A stretch of DNA of 64,000 nucleotides, from the NCBI RefSeq assembly GCF_024362695.1, contig NC_065415.1, positions 10,023,438 through 10,087,437 of the forward strand, given 5' to 3'. A program made the position numbers and the translations under genes. The DNA is from Pectinophora gossypiella. Lineage: Eukaryota > Arthropoda > Insecta > Lepidoptera > Gelechiidae. The notes beneath the pieces were generated by a model. The model was not told where the DNA came from and did not search any database. It worked only from the letters and a program-made list of their open reading frames with translations. Positions 1 through 11,260 of this stretch are shown piece after piece; position 1 is the first letter of the stretch, and each line of letters begins with the position of its first letter.

Positions 1-699
1 GATACCTTTTTGGAGATTAAATTGCTTTTTTTTTTCAATTCAACAACTTGATTAGCAGAAGCCATTATATTTCAATTTGCGAAGAAGGATTAAGTTACAC
101 CCACGACGCGATACATGACATGTTTAGTAGCGGAGGCATATAAAACGTTGGATGCTATAAAAAGCTGTTTACCATAGGCATTCTTCCTAATCGTCCGTCA
201 CTTGTACGTGTATATTTGTTGAATAAATCAATTTTTATTGGAAACTATTCGGGTCCTGCGGCGTCACTATCGTGGGCGGCCGTGACACGCGATGGGTCGG
301 TCCAACCTGGAATTGTATACCGACTTTTGACAGTCGCACTCTTGAGTAGGTATGTTAAATTTCTAGTAAGTCAACTTTTATACCTTTTGCTTCAGGAAGC
401 GATTGTGTTGTATTGCGTCAATTATAGATATCATCATTTTATAGCTTGTCGAATTTTTTTAAATGAAGTCAGTCTTACAGTGACGTCAACTCTAAGAGTA
501 GATCGTTTGGAACAGTCAGCTGCCCCTTGTTTTTATGTCCGTCTATTAGATTTTGATTGAAGCCATGTCTATCATAGAGCTTATTAATTTGTACAAAACA
601 ATACCTTGTTATACGTTAATGCCTTTTGTGTGAATACATGACAGGTAATGCTAGTCATGTTAGAACATGTAATCCCTTTGTATTACGATATGCTCGGGA
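1..699. other. Unassigned AT-rich DNA
   Basis: No supported gene. A 114-codon open frame on the + strand (216-560) has no recognisable domain and mixed composition, so I treat it as chance. A TGACGTCA palindrome lies near 480 and may be a bZIP-type site or coincidence. Confidence 0.5.
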
Positions 700-960
700 T
701 GACAAGTGTGCTGAACGCATTCTAGCGTTTTCCTTACAGAGGCGGTCAATCAGCTCGTGCAAACAAACACTTCAGGGCCCCGGTACCAACCCTGCCGGCG
801 TGTATGACGATTTCCCTCATCCAGCGCTTATCGCTATCGGCCCACTAGGGTCGTAATTCTTTCAAATATTATCTTCTCAGACTGCGCCCAACTGGGCACT
901 CCTCAAGCCTGTTGTCTTAAATTTTGTACCGGGATGAGAGTCCTCAGCGCTCCCCATTTT
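700..960. repeat. Probable interspersed repeat fragment (LINE-type)
   Basis: This stretch is clearly richer in G+C than its surroundings. It contains the phrases GGGCCCCGGTACCAACCCTG, CGGCCCACTAGGGTCGTAAT and TTGTACCGGGATGAGAG, which I recall as part of a repeat common in lepidopteran genomes. No intact reading frame covers it, and I cannot define its ends or its orientation. The assignment is from memory only; a unique host sequence remains possible. Confidence 0.4.
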
Positions 961-3488
961 TCTACCAAGTAGTTAATGATAATAATTATAAATAACTTGT
1001 AGTTATTATTACCAATAATAGTTCTACCTAACAGTATCATGAAATGTGACTAATAGTAACACAACATATTTAGTTCCTTACAGCACCGCATTATACCTAT
1101 AACATACATAAGGTTCCTCGGAATCATCTAACGCTAACATTATAAATTATCTTCGTTTACGTATATCATTTGGTATGTGCAATATTTCTTACACATATCC
1201 ATTCCGACCTAAGTAAACTCAAAAGTTGCATAAAGTATTATCCGCTGTGTAAAAGAAATATGATCTAACGCACAAATCTTGTTCAAATGTTGACTTTACG
1301 ATGATAGCTTTGAAATCTTGACACCTGAGCTAACAGCGGCTCATTTCTTTTGTTACAACGTATATCAATTTTATTCCGACAGTGCCTCAAGACTTCCGAA
1401 TTCGCGTGTTTTTATGCGGATAAAATACTGTGCACATTGTATCGCCTCATAAAACTTAAAAAGAAGCATGTGACTTCAATGTGTGGTCCCTAAATTGAAT
1501 GCTTCAAAAGCACCGACTTGCCGCCGCAGGATTCGGTACGCAGAATTTTTCATTATACTCATACCCAAAGCAGAAATAACTCTTGCCCCAGTGACATTCC
1601 CAATCGCACCGTAAGAGTGTTTTCATAGCGCATCGGTACTCGATGCTCCAGGGAGCGGTCAGTATTTATCTTTGTAAAACTCTCCATTGTACTGCTGGGG
1701 ACGATAATTGTGGAGCATATAGATATTTATTTTTTTAGGAGTAGTATCTTAGCTGATGATTTTTTAAATGTTTGTGTTTCTGCTCAATATGACAGGCAAC
1801 GACGTGTAGGCCCCGGTGGCTATTGTGCCAGATATCTTTCGGTCCGCAAGGCTGTTTGCTCTGATGCCTCCTCCGCTTGCCTTTGTGTGCATTATATGAA
1901 GTCGTACTGGCGTTAACCATCTTGATACTGATATTTGATTTTTTAAACCCGTTTAAGTACGTACTTATGGCGGAGTCAACGCATTATTTTGAAATTTGTT
2001 TTAAGTAGGTACACCATGTCAAGTAATAATTGAACAATAAATCTGATGTTAACTGAAATAAAAATGTTATAAATATATATTTGAAACATAAATTGGTATT
2101 CTATTACGCACTGAGACATTACTCTCTTTATCATTTTTCTCAAATATCAAACACGTTTTACCTGACTATAATATATCAAAGCTCCTACGCACATTGTTCA
2201 AAGGTAAACATGTAAGAAATTCGTTCTTATTGTCCGTCATCAACAAAATGAACGTTTTTCTGTGAATTGGGGGCTTGCAGGCAGTACTGCATAGTTCGGA
2301 ATTGCATTTTTACAAATAGTCATTCTATTATTAGTTGTCGGCTATCTATTATGATGTGTTTAATATTTGTAGGAAGTGTGAGCCTGCAGTTTGAATACAA
2401 GCTGAAGAAACGACCGATATTGGCTTGTCTGTCGTTCAAAGGCGGTCTGTTTATGATTGAATAACTCGAGCTTGAGGAAGCATTTGCTCATGCGAATGAT
2501 TGAACGCGCTCCATAAATGTCTTTATTAACATCAGTGTCGACAAGTAATTGACTTCAAATCGTATATTCATATTTTATCTTCAAATCTCAAATGTTCAGA
2601 TAGCGTTTACCTACATGGTGTATAAAATTCACTATAAATTCTTTATTTATGTGACAAAAAGGAAACAGTGGGGACGCTCTTAGAATTAAATATATGCTCG
2701 CGATCATAAAATAAAGAATTTATAGGCATCCTTTGGAATTACCGTGGTCTGGTTTTATGACTTCACGGGGAGTTTGCTTAGCGTTGCGTGGTCGTATCAC
2801 ACGCATTCCCGGATAGCGCCCGCTCACCTACGCTCTGTAAGGACAATTTTCGTCGTTTGCATTTGAACATTATACACTTACGACTAGGCACATTATGGCC
2901 ACGAAGGAACGTAAATTTCATACGTATATGAAAATTTTATGACGAGATTTAACGCTCCCCGAAATGATGAGCTGCCTAGCACTGATTTTTCCATATATTC
3001 CCGTGGTTTAGTACCTAATTTATAATAATACAAGTGTTGTACGTACGTTAACTTGATGTGTTGTGAATGGTGAGTACACAAAAACAGACACCGTGACTAA
3101 CAATTTAACATGACCGTATACAGTATGAGCACGCGTGAAATTGTGATTATGACCACAAACCAAACTGGTCTTTTAATCGAATGGGCGTTATTTACAATAC
3201 CTGGAGAACAAGAGTAGTAAATACACACGAGTTCTTTAGAGCCGTCTTATCGCTCTTTGTTTGAGTTCATATGGGCTGTTTTATTTTCTAATAAGGAAGA
3301 AAAGTTAAGACTTAGAAATGATTCTGATTCTATTTTGCCTTATTCAACAATAGCAATTCACGCAACATCCGGATTATTGATTATGTGGCGGTGGATTATA
3401 CGACATATTGCCTTATAAAATGATTAAAATAAAGTAAACTTAATACTATTCCTTTACAAAGAATACAACGAACAATACAATGAACTGA
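961..3488. other. Unassigned AT-rich non-coding DNA
   Basis: Only short open frames of under about 70 codons are present, with no recognisable motif. I see no RNA gene and no clear terminal repeats. Scattered AATAAA-type words are expected at this base composition. Confidence 0.5.
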
Positions 3489-3607
3489 TGTAAGTTAGTA
3501 GTCGTTACATGAGCCATGTCAGGGGCTTTTGGCGGCTTAATAGTAACTCTGACACCAGGCTTGATGGGGTTGGTAATCCACCTCACAACCCACAGGATAG
3601 AAGAAGA
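3489..3607 (+). repeat. SINE family B, 3' fragment
   Basis: The segment contains the phrase GTCGTTACATGAGCCATGTC, then a TTGGCGGCTTAATA block and a CCACCTCACAACCCAC block. The same order appears in antisense in the longer copy at 25447-25726, which has the tRNA-like head. The tRNA-related 5' half is missing here, so this is a 5'-truncated copy. SINEs are non-autonomous and are copied by LINE machinery; this one has no coding capacity. Confidence 0.8.
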
Positions 3608-4444
3608 CAAATAATATGACCTTTAAGCATTCACGTTAGGCACATTTCCTAGTGCTAAGTTCTAATAAATTAATTCAATAAGTAAAATTGTAATATATGC
3701 TTTAATTGATTGAATATAAAGAGTACAGAATAACTTAGTAAAACTAAGTTGACAAATGCAATGCGATCTAAATATGTTTTAATGTGAATATTTATATATA
3801 AATATTTTTTAACATTGCCCGTTCATACCTGATCTAAGCTAATGTAGTTTATATGTTTGATACTATTCAACTCAATCGTTTCCGAGCAGGTCAGTTGGCA
3901 GGCGCAAGCGCAGCGATCGCATTGTCGACGATTCGATACGGTTTTTGTGCATCCCGGCTCGCCTCGTCATTGTAACTCTGCGCCACGGGTTAGGTTAGGT
4001 CATGTTGGCAAACAACTATCAGAACTTTATTATTACATCACATAAATACAGGTTTATAATTATGACGTTGTTTCAATTTGAAACGTGTCTTGTTGATCTC
4101 CTGTATACTGTGAGAATCTTTGTTGCGCAACTAAATGTTTCTATGTTAGCTATTATGATATTCAAAAGCTTCATATGGTGTATAATTATGTTGTATTGAT
4201 CTTTGCTTCGTCGAAATAGACTGATTATTAGGAATTTCTTTGTTACAAATATTTTTGAAAATTAAATCTTTGACTTTAATCTTTCTTAAATATTGCAACT
4301 GCTCTTTGGACTGGGAGTAATTAAAAATTTACAATACCTTTAGCTGCTTATCATTCTCATCCTGAGACAACGTTATTGTCGTTGTCCTGTATATGTCGTT
4401 GCAAGTTCTTCTCAGATGTTTGAGTCATTGCGATTTATAACTAT

Positions 4445-4578
4445 CGTAACCATTTGACGCTTAAACCTTTGAACCGATTTAGACGAAATTGGGTATGGAG
4501 ATAGTTTGAGACCTAGGAGAGAAATCACCTCAAGTATACGAAATCCTTGCGAACAAAGTCTCGGACGGAAAGCTAGTA
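4445..4578 (+). repeat. Diverged LINE-type 3' repeat fragment
   Basis: The sequence TTGAACCGATTTAGACGAAA followed by TGGGTATGGAGATAGTTTGAG, a GGAC(G)GAA block and AGCTAGTA matches a 3' repeat I recall as very frequent in Lepidoptera (typically ending 'gcggacgaagtcgcgggcaacagctagta'). The central part is strongly diverged. The terminal AGCTAGTACA probably marks the 3' end on the + strand. Confidence 0.6.
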
Positions 4579-7500
4579 CAAATAAATTACATTCTGATAA
4601 AGCAATATGCTATTTTGTAATCCTTATTCAAACTGAGATTTGTTATCATGACGAGATTCTTGTGAAAACTTTATCTCAGCGCTCAACTGAACCGATGTTT
4701 AAAGATGTTCTATTCAACGCGATGCCGTTTATTTTAGGTCGCACATCGTAAAATAACGTTTGCTATTCCAAAGGAATGCCGCTCATGGATTATTGACGTA
4801 ATCATACAAGACCCGTTACCCGACATCAGTCAGAACTGGCACCTTAGGAACGCCTTCTTCTAAACGGGAACTGTATCGACATGACTTTGTTACTCATACA
4901 TACAGCTCTTAGTAGGGGTGCCAGTGTTTAGCTGGACAGAAGTAGGTAATTGTTAGAAATATTTATTGATACATTGGCACGTGAGCTGAGCCTATGTTTT
5001 TGTCAGAACTAGAGTTATTAGCGTATGGGGTACGAAACAAACCAACCGCGTTGCTGCGCCATTAAAGACTTCAGACCTACAGGATAGGATTTTGAATTTG
5101 TTAGTCTCCAAGCGGCTTGAAAGCCTGAAGTATACTTTGGTTCTTATATTATCCATGAATTATGCATATATAATTATGTTAAAAGCAAATCCTTTGCGAT
5201 ATCATATGAAATCAATTAAAAAGGAAAATAATTTATCCTGAAGTTCATTTTAGAAAGATTCATTTTGTTTCGAGAAACGTCTTCTTTCAAACGCAGTTTT
5301 TACTTTTTGAACAAAGCTAGTAGAGAATAGCATCTGAACTCTACATTTGTGTAATTCCCGAGTGTAACCCGCTCTTGCGACGCTGGCATCCTTAGTGTTT
5401 ACGTAGCGATGTCCATCGAACGTGACTCGTGGGCTTATTATAATTACAGATTAGCGATTGTTGTGACCATAAAATGTATAATTTATAAAAGAAGGTTGAT
5501 ACTCCAACGTCGCTTGTTTGCTTTTTCTGCCACCACCGGGCGCATGTTACACGTTAGTTTTTTCGAAATCAACCAATATATTCAATGTAACGAGCGGTCA
5601 TCCGCTTTTTGTTCTATACAAATGTTTGTATGGCAAATGACAAAATAAATGGAAACAAAACATCGAGAAGTGTTTTAATTGAATATGTTAATATTTTCAT
5701 GTGAACATTTGTTTTAAGCACTTAATTTGTTTTGACAATAATGCTTTTATAATATTTACTTTATTGTTAATGAGACAATTGTCACAGCATCAGGTAAATA
5801 ACTGCGATACGCGGGCTATCAAATTTTATTTCAAGCCGTAAAAGTCGTCTAAGAACAAGCAACTCCGATTAGATGAGTTAGTATTGCCACAGTGGAATCC
5901 ACAGCGTGTGACGGTGTGACATTGCTTGTTGTGGTTTTATAGTCACCATAAACCGGCCATTACCATTCACACCGTTCTAATACGATTTTTATGCCCACTG
6001 TCTATTAATTGTAGTAGTTGTCTGACCGGATAGTAAAATTGAAAGGTTTATCACGCACACACGACCATGCCTACTTTTCGAAATTAGAAACGGACCAAAA
6101 TACTATTCCGACAATTCCAATATTGTTTTAATTTTTGTTACCAACTCGACCCTTTGCTCTAATGTGACATTAATGCGTAATAAATACAAAAGAAATAGAA
6201 ATTAATATAACATGAAATAGCGGATCATAACTCTTGTAAGTTCAGACTGCCCACAAAAAAGGTTTACCTGGATGGCGCGCTGTCCATTCTTCGGTATGAG
6301 AAATTCGAGTTGCAATTTGGCGTCTATTGTGTTTGAACAAAGCGTTCGATGCGTTAATAACACAGGTGCATCGTTTCCAAAGTTTAGAGAAGCAACCCCG
6401 CGGGACAGGGTCGGTACGTGACCGATTTTATTTTACGCCATTCTCGACTTTGATAGCCTCCAATTCTATCTAATTGCCGTTGAAGTCGGGAACTATTTTT
6501 CCGTGTTTTTGGTCCTTTTTGTGCCATTGTCCGGGACGTTAGATTAGTCCTCACCCGCCCACGTTTCATTAATGCGAATCTAATTTGCGTTGTAGGACGG
6601 TTATTCGGATTTGTCGGGCCTTTTGTTGTTGATCTGTTGGATTGAATAGCGAATGGTTTAGGCAGATGTTGTTATAATTGGAGAGTTTTAATGTAAACCG
6701 ACATCAATTCAAATGTAATATTTAATACAAAAGTGTTCATTTAAATGGAAATTTGGAGGAAATTAACAATCGTGGTTTGAGTTGATTGAAAAGATAAATA
6801 ATGTTAACTTCTTCAAAAATAAATAAGTCGTGAGCATCCGAATCAGTTAAATTACTCATATAAATGTGAGTCACCGCTGTTTGGGATTGCATATTGACCA
6901 AAATAACCCGACAATGGAACCATGAATCCGTAACAAATTATTTACAATACGTGTCTTGGGAGCAGTTACTTCCAATAAAGACGTAAATTCCAAATTATCT
7001 GTTTGTCTACTCTGTGGCTCTAAAGATAAAGATCGAAGTTGTAAATGCAACTAAAACAGAGCAAATTCCAATGTTTAAGATATTTTGCCCAAAGATAAGC
7101 TAAAACGTTTCGGTAACTTCCAGATTCCTTTAAACAATAGAAGTAAGTTATGGTTTGTTTGTATAGTGCAGTTTTACGATGATTTATTGCTGGTGAGTCA
7201 TTTTGTTCTGAAGCCTTTGCGTAAATAATTAGTCTGTTTATAACAAGACAAGGCATTGTTTATGGTCGTAACTAGTATTTAACATATTGTTCTTTGGTAC
7301 CAGTTTTATGTTATAAGCAGAGAAACGTAAGTCAGATATTTTGTATAATAATAGTCATTCACTTAGAGATTGTTCGAATACAAACATGTTCCATGATTCA
7401 TATAATTGCCCCTGTTAATCGGAAAGCCAATAACATAACTGCAGTATTATCTCAACAACTGAGCTATTAAATTCATTCGTTTATAATTAACCAGCGTCCA

Positions 7501-7861
7501 ATTGCGGCTTTTAACTCTTTTAAGTGCGCGAAAGAAATGGGGATATAATAGGGTTTTTGTTGTGGTCCGATCGATGTGTGGCAATTTGGCATTCCAACGG
7601 CAGTGAGTACGGGAGACGTGTAACGCAAACAAAAGTAGTGCGAAACTGAAGGTAATATAGGTAGGGTTGGTACTCGGTAGATATCGGTCTTAGTGTTGTA
7701 CTATCAGTCAGCTTTATATTTACATTGGTATATTGATTAAGACATAGTTTAATCGCATTTGCGTTCGCATTTAGTTCCGATAATGGGAGTTCCTTTAAAG
7801 TTGTCATTTTTAAATAATGGAAACCCGCAGTTAGAATGAGTACATAAACAGCGTAATACGT
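4579..7861. other. Unassigned non-coding DNA
   Basis: There is no supported gene. Open frames are short and unconserved in appearance. A GC-richer patch lies near 6380-6560. The 131-codon minus-strand frame ending at 7520 runs out of the repeat at 7862-7941, so it is not evidence for a gene. Confidence 0.5.
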
Positions 7862-7941
7862 CGCACTGCTGGGCACAGGCCTCCCCACATTCAACCAGAC
7901 GGGAGTGTGAAGCATACTGCATCACGCTGCTCCTCTGCGGC
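7862..7941 (+). repeat. 'CTGCTGGGCACAGGCCTCC' non-LTR repeat fragment
   Basis: It contains CACTGCTGGGCACAGGCCTC, then CCAGACGGGAGTGTGAAGCA, TACTGCATCACGCTGCTCC and TCTGCGG. I recall this order from a widespread lepidopteran interspersed repeat ('...gcatactccaccacgctgctccactgcgg'). A second, antisense copy lies at 58780-58840. It is short, has no open frame of its own, and is presumably a dead retrotransposon end. Confidence 0.65.
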
Positions 7942-9585
7942 TTAAAAGAGTAGTTTACATAAAGTACAATTCATAGGTAAATTGTATGTATGTATGAGAA
8001 AGAAAAGGGAATCATCCCCCGGCACGAACGTCGATTCGTTCTAACAGTCGCAGCCGACAATGCCAGCCGACATTGTTTTTTTAGGACGGAACATTGGGCA
8101 ATGCAAAACTCCGCCACCGAGCGTTCGATGCCCTAACTGGCGCCAGTTGTTAGGGTTCACCAAAAACGGTCCTCGAGCCTCGAATGCAACTTATTCATTG
8201 CTACAGCACAGTTTTGTGAAATATCTTCAAATATATGCGCATAGAAATACGGACAGCAGAAATTAATCACGTCTAGACAAATTCAATGCAAATGTCGTCT
8301 ATGCTTATGCGAATCCCAACTTGAATTCAGTCTCGTTTACTTCTGAGTTCTTCAACGTACTTTAGTCATAAAATAAATCTGCAGAATCAGCAGACGGTTA
8401 AAATTTATGTGTGGACAGTTTTTTCCCTTTTGTATGTGGGGGGCAAAGTGAAGTGGCCCCATAGAGCAATAATTAATGACAGATTGACGTGGGTGGTGTA
8501 AACGCCACACACTGTTTTGGCTACAAATTGTAATGAATCGCCCCGCGGGACCTCACACTTGGATGGACGTTACTACTTATTTATGATGTCATCATCCTAG
8601 TTGTCGCTTACAAGTCATACTTTAAACAAAAGTGCTTAACTCATATGATTAATAACACAATTTCACGCTACGTTTCCATTAACTTAATGAGTATATCAGT
8701 AAGTGGTATGTGACCTAAATGAAGTACTTCAAATATTGTCTATTTTGTAACATACATGATTTATGTTACTTTTTCTAATCATAGAGTCAAATATATATTT
8801 TCTTCGTGTTTCTTATTTTGTACTATAACTGTTTCATTTATATGCGATATCAATATTCTCTTAGTGGACATATAAAACGGTGTATTTCTATTATATTTAT
8901 TGCTTACTATAAAAGAAGCTGTACATTATAAGACGACCACTGGCTCAGCTGCGTATCTAGCGAAGTACTTAACAGCTCTCTCAATATACATAAAGACATT
9001 TAAATCGAACGTAGATTGATTTCGATTCAGATAAGCGGCAACGGTATGAAGACATTTCCTGTCTAAAAGTATCAAACTAATATTTTTACCGGTACTATCA
9101 TTGACTGGCCTGCATATAACAATTTGTTACTATCACTTTTTAATGGATCCATTAAAATAGTTTGCGGTTGAAGTTGAGACATTCATAATATTTTGGCTCT
9201 AACAGTCCCGAACAACAAATATCTTGCGGCTGATAGGTTTAGCGGGCCGTTTTGAACTTGATATTGAAAAATTGTAACAAATTATTTCAAATCACTTACG
9301 ACTCGTTTTGCAGAAGCGTGAACCATCGTTCTAGTTAAAACTTGTGATTCACTAAAATCAATGATCAATCTTGTTAGCTTCACATTCTTTCTAAGTAAGT
9401 CATTTGTATAGTCTTTTTTCATTTAAGTATGTTTGTTTGCAGAAGAGTATCATTTTTCTGTTGTCTTTTAAAGAATATTCCTTTCACTTTCCGCAGCCAA
9501 TTATATTTGTATTTCTTTACTTTGTCTCATCATTTCTTGGGAATAGTATGGAGTTGCTTCTATCACTAACAATAGGTATTAAATA
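7942..9585. other. Unassigned AT-rich DNA
   Basis: No supported gene. The stretch runs directly up to the LINE target duplication at 9586. A small CG-richer patch around 8020-8200 holds a 68-codon open frame with no recognisable feature. Confidence 0.5.
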
Positions 9586-9600
9586 AGTACTTACATAATT
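9586..9600 (+). repeat. 5' target-site duplication of the LINE insertion
   Basis: AGTACTTACATAATT here matches AGTACTTACATTATT at 11246-11260 in 14 of 15 positions. The two copies sit exactly at the two ends of the LINE-derived sequence. Confidence 0.85.
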
Positions 9601-11139
9601 ACAAGGCTGTCATCTAAATTCAATGTTTGGTATCTTGATGATGGTACTCTTGGGGGTGATTCGGCTGCGGTACTGTCTGATTTTTCTTTATTGTGCTCTG
9701 CTTTTGCTGGTATTGGCCTAGATTTGAATTACTCCAAGTGTGAGTTATTTGTTGATGCTTCCATATCACCGGAAACACGCCAGGGAATTATTCAAGATTT
9801 TACCGTTGTGGCGCCTGGTATTAAAGTTTTGGATGAGGCATCACTAACACTTTTGGGGGCGCCATTGCTAGAGACCGCTTATCCTTCTTTTGTTCAGGCC
9901 CAGGTACAGAAATTTCGCGAGACGTCTGACCGCCTTACGCGAATCAACTCTCACATGGCTTTGTTCTTGATTCGTTATTGTTTATTTGTCCCAAAGTTCA
10001 TGTATGTTTTGCGATGTTGCAATTTTTGGATGTTTCCGGATTTGTTATGTTCTTTGGATAATTTAATAAAGTCAGTTCTGTCTGATGTATTGAATTGTCC
10101 CATGTCGGAACGAGCTTGGGATCAGGCTTCTCTTCCTGTCCGTTTTGGAGGCCTGGGTGTAAGAGGGACATCATCAGTGGCGCTGCCAGCCTTTTTGTCC
10201 TCGGGTCATGCTTGTGGGGATCTTTTTGGGAAAATTATAAACCCATCTTTGGGTTCCATCGACATCCCTTACTTGCCAGAGGCGCGACACAGGTGGCTGG
10301 ATCTGTGTCCTGGTGAGCTTCCTGTGTCTCCTGAGTCGCAGTGGCGGTGGGATGATCCCTTATGTTTAAAAGTAAAGGAAAACTTAATTGGGTCCAGTGC
10401 TGATCCGTTGGAGCGGGCTCGGGTTTTGGCTGTGACGGAAAGGGAGTCTGGATATTGGTTACAGGCACATCCATCTTCTGTTCTGGGAACTCTTGTGGGT
10501 AATACCAGTTTATCTTTGATGGTGGCCTTGCGTCTGGGAGTAAGGACGAATTTGCCTCATATCTGTCGTTGCGGGCAGTTTGTGACGGAGCTGGGGTACC
10601 ATGGTCTCTCGTGTCAGAGGTCTGCTGGACGAGTACCACGTCACGCATCTTTGAATGACGTTCTTAGGAGGGCTCTGGCGACTGCTGGCATTCCTTCGGT
10701 CCTCGAACCTAACGGGATTTTCCGATCGGACGGCAAGAGACCTGATGGAATGTCATTGGTCCCTTGGGGTCAGGGACGATGTTTAGTTTGGGATGTAACG
10801 TGTGTTGATACGATGGCTCCCTCTCACATAGTGGCGACGGCTTCTCAGCCGGGTTCGGCGGCTGCGGCTGCGGAATTAGGAAAGCGGCGTAAGTATCAGG
10901 GTCTGGGTGCAGGTTATTTTTTCTTGCCTTTTGCTGTAGAAACGTTGGGCCCATGGGGTCCAGAAGCACGTCAGTTTTTAAAGACGATTTCAGCTCGCCT
11001 CATCGAGGCAACTTCCGACCCTAGAGCAGGCAGTTATTTTGCCCAAAGGGTCAGTTTGGCGGTGCAGAGGGGCAACGTGGCCAGTATTCTGGGGACTTTG
11101 CCTCGATGTGGTGAGCTGGAGGACATTTTTTATTTATAG
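9601..11139 (+). CDS. LINE polyprotein C-terminal part: end of reverse transcriptase, zinc knuckle, restriction-like endonuclease (partial)
   Basis: The frame is open for 512 codons from the insertion edge to TAG at 11137-11139; the first in-frame ATG (9691) is internal and not a real start. A FNVWYLDDGTLGG segment at 9622-9660 is the reverse transcriptase YxDD active site. Counting residues from the ATG at 9691: the thumb-like region follows to about 240; a Cys-x-Cys...His-x4-Cys zinc knuckle lies at 292-308 (C292, C294, H304, C308); then KRPDG at 349-353 and LVWDVTCVDT at 365-374 give the Pro-Asp and Asp positions of a PD-(D/E)xK-like endonuclease, with KRRKY at 398-402. A conserved-looking PFAVETLG (413-420) and QRVSLAVQRGN (452-462) end the protein. 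The role in intact elements is first-strand target nicking and reverse transcription. Absence of stops and frameshifts suggests a fairly recent insertion. The antisense open frames here are shadows. Confidence 0.9.
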   Translation, partial: TRLSSKFNVWYLDDGTLGGDSAAVLSDFSLLCSAFAGIGLDLNYSKCELFVDASISPETRQGIIQDFTVVAPGIKVLDEASLTLLGAPLLETAYPSFVQAQVQKFRETSDRLTRINSHMALFLIRYCLFVPKFMYVLRCCNFWMFPDLLCSLDNLIKSVLSDVLNCPMSERAWDQASLPVRFGGLGVRGTSSVALPAFLSSGHACGDLFGKIINPSLGSIDIPYLPEARHRWLDLCPGELPVSPESQWRWDDPLCLKVKENLIGSSADPLERARVLAVTERESGYWLQAHPSSVLGTLVGNTSLSLMVALRLGVRTNLPHICRCGQFVTELGYHGLSCQRSAGRVPRHASLNDVLRRALATAGIPSVLEPNGIFRSDGKRPDGMSLVPWGQGRCLVWDVTCVDTMAPSHIVATASQPGSAAAAAELGKRRKYQGLGAGYFFLPFAVETLGPWGPEARQFLKTISARLIEATSDPRAGSYFAQRVSLAVQRGNVASILGTLPRCGELEDIFYL

Positions 11140-11245
11140 CTTTTTATCCCTTTTTTATGTTTTGTTTTTAATAATATGTGTGTTGTTACAATTGTAGTTG
11201 GATGGAATGTACTTGTTTATGTATTTGTATTTAATAAATAATTTG
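9601..11245 (+). mobile_element. 5'-truncated LINE (non-LTR retrotransposon) with endonuclease-type C-terminus
   Basis: The insertion is 1645 bp long and bounded by 15-bp direct repeats. At its left edge it starts inside the reverse transcriptase coding region, a few codons before the catalytic box, as expected for incomplete target-primed reverse transcription. The coding part ends at 11139. It is followed by a short AT-rich 3' untranslated region ending ATTTAATAAATAATTTG, without a long poly(A) tail. The interior is more GC-rich than both flanks. Restriction-like endonuclease at the C-terminus is known for R2/R4/NeSL/CRE/HERO-type clades; I cannot assign the exact clade. The copy cannot retrotranspose by itself because most of the RT and everything upstream is missing. 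Confidence 0.9.
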
Positions 11246-11260
11246 AGTACTTACATTATT
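11246..11260 (+). repeat. 3' target-site duplication of the LINE insertion
   Basis: AGTACTTACATTATT repeats the 15 bases before the element with one mismatch, which fixes the 3' end of the LINE at 11245. Confidence 0.85.

Noticed and set aside
3990..3999. TTAGGTTAGG, the insect telomere repeat unit twice
   Set aside because: Two units are too few for a telomeric tract, and GTTAGGTTAGGT words are common in these genomes.
7520..7915. 131-codon minus-strand open frame
   Set aside because: It begins in the interspersed repeat at 7862-7941 and has no motif in its remaining part.
10235..10969. Open frames of 137 and 86 codons antisense to the LINE
   Set aside because: They are shadows of the sense LINE frame, which has the recognisable RT and endonuclease motifs.
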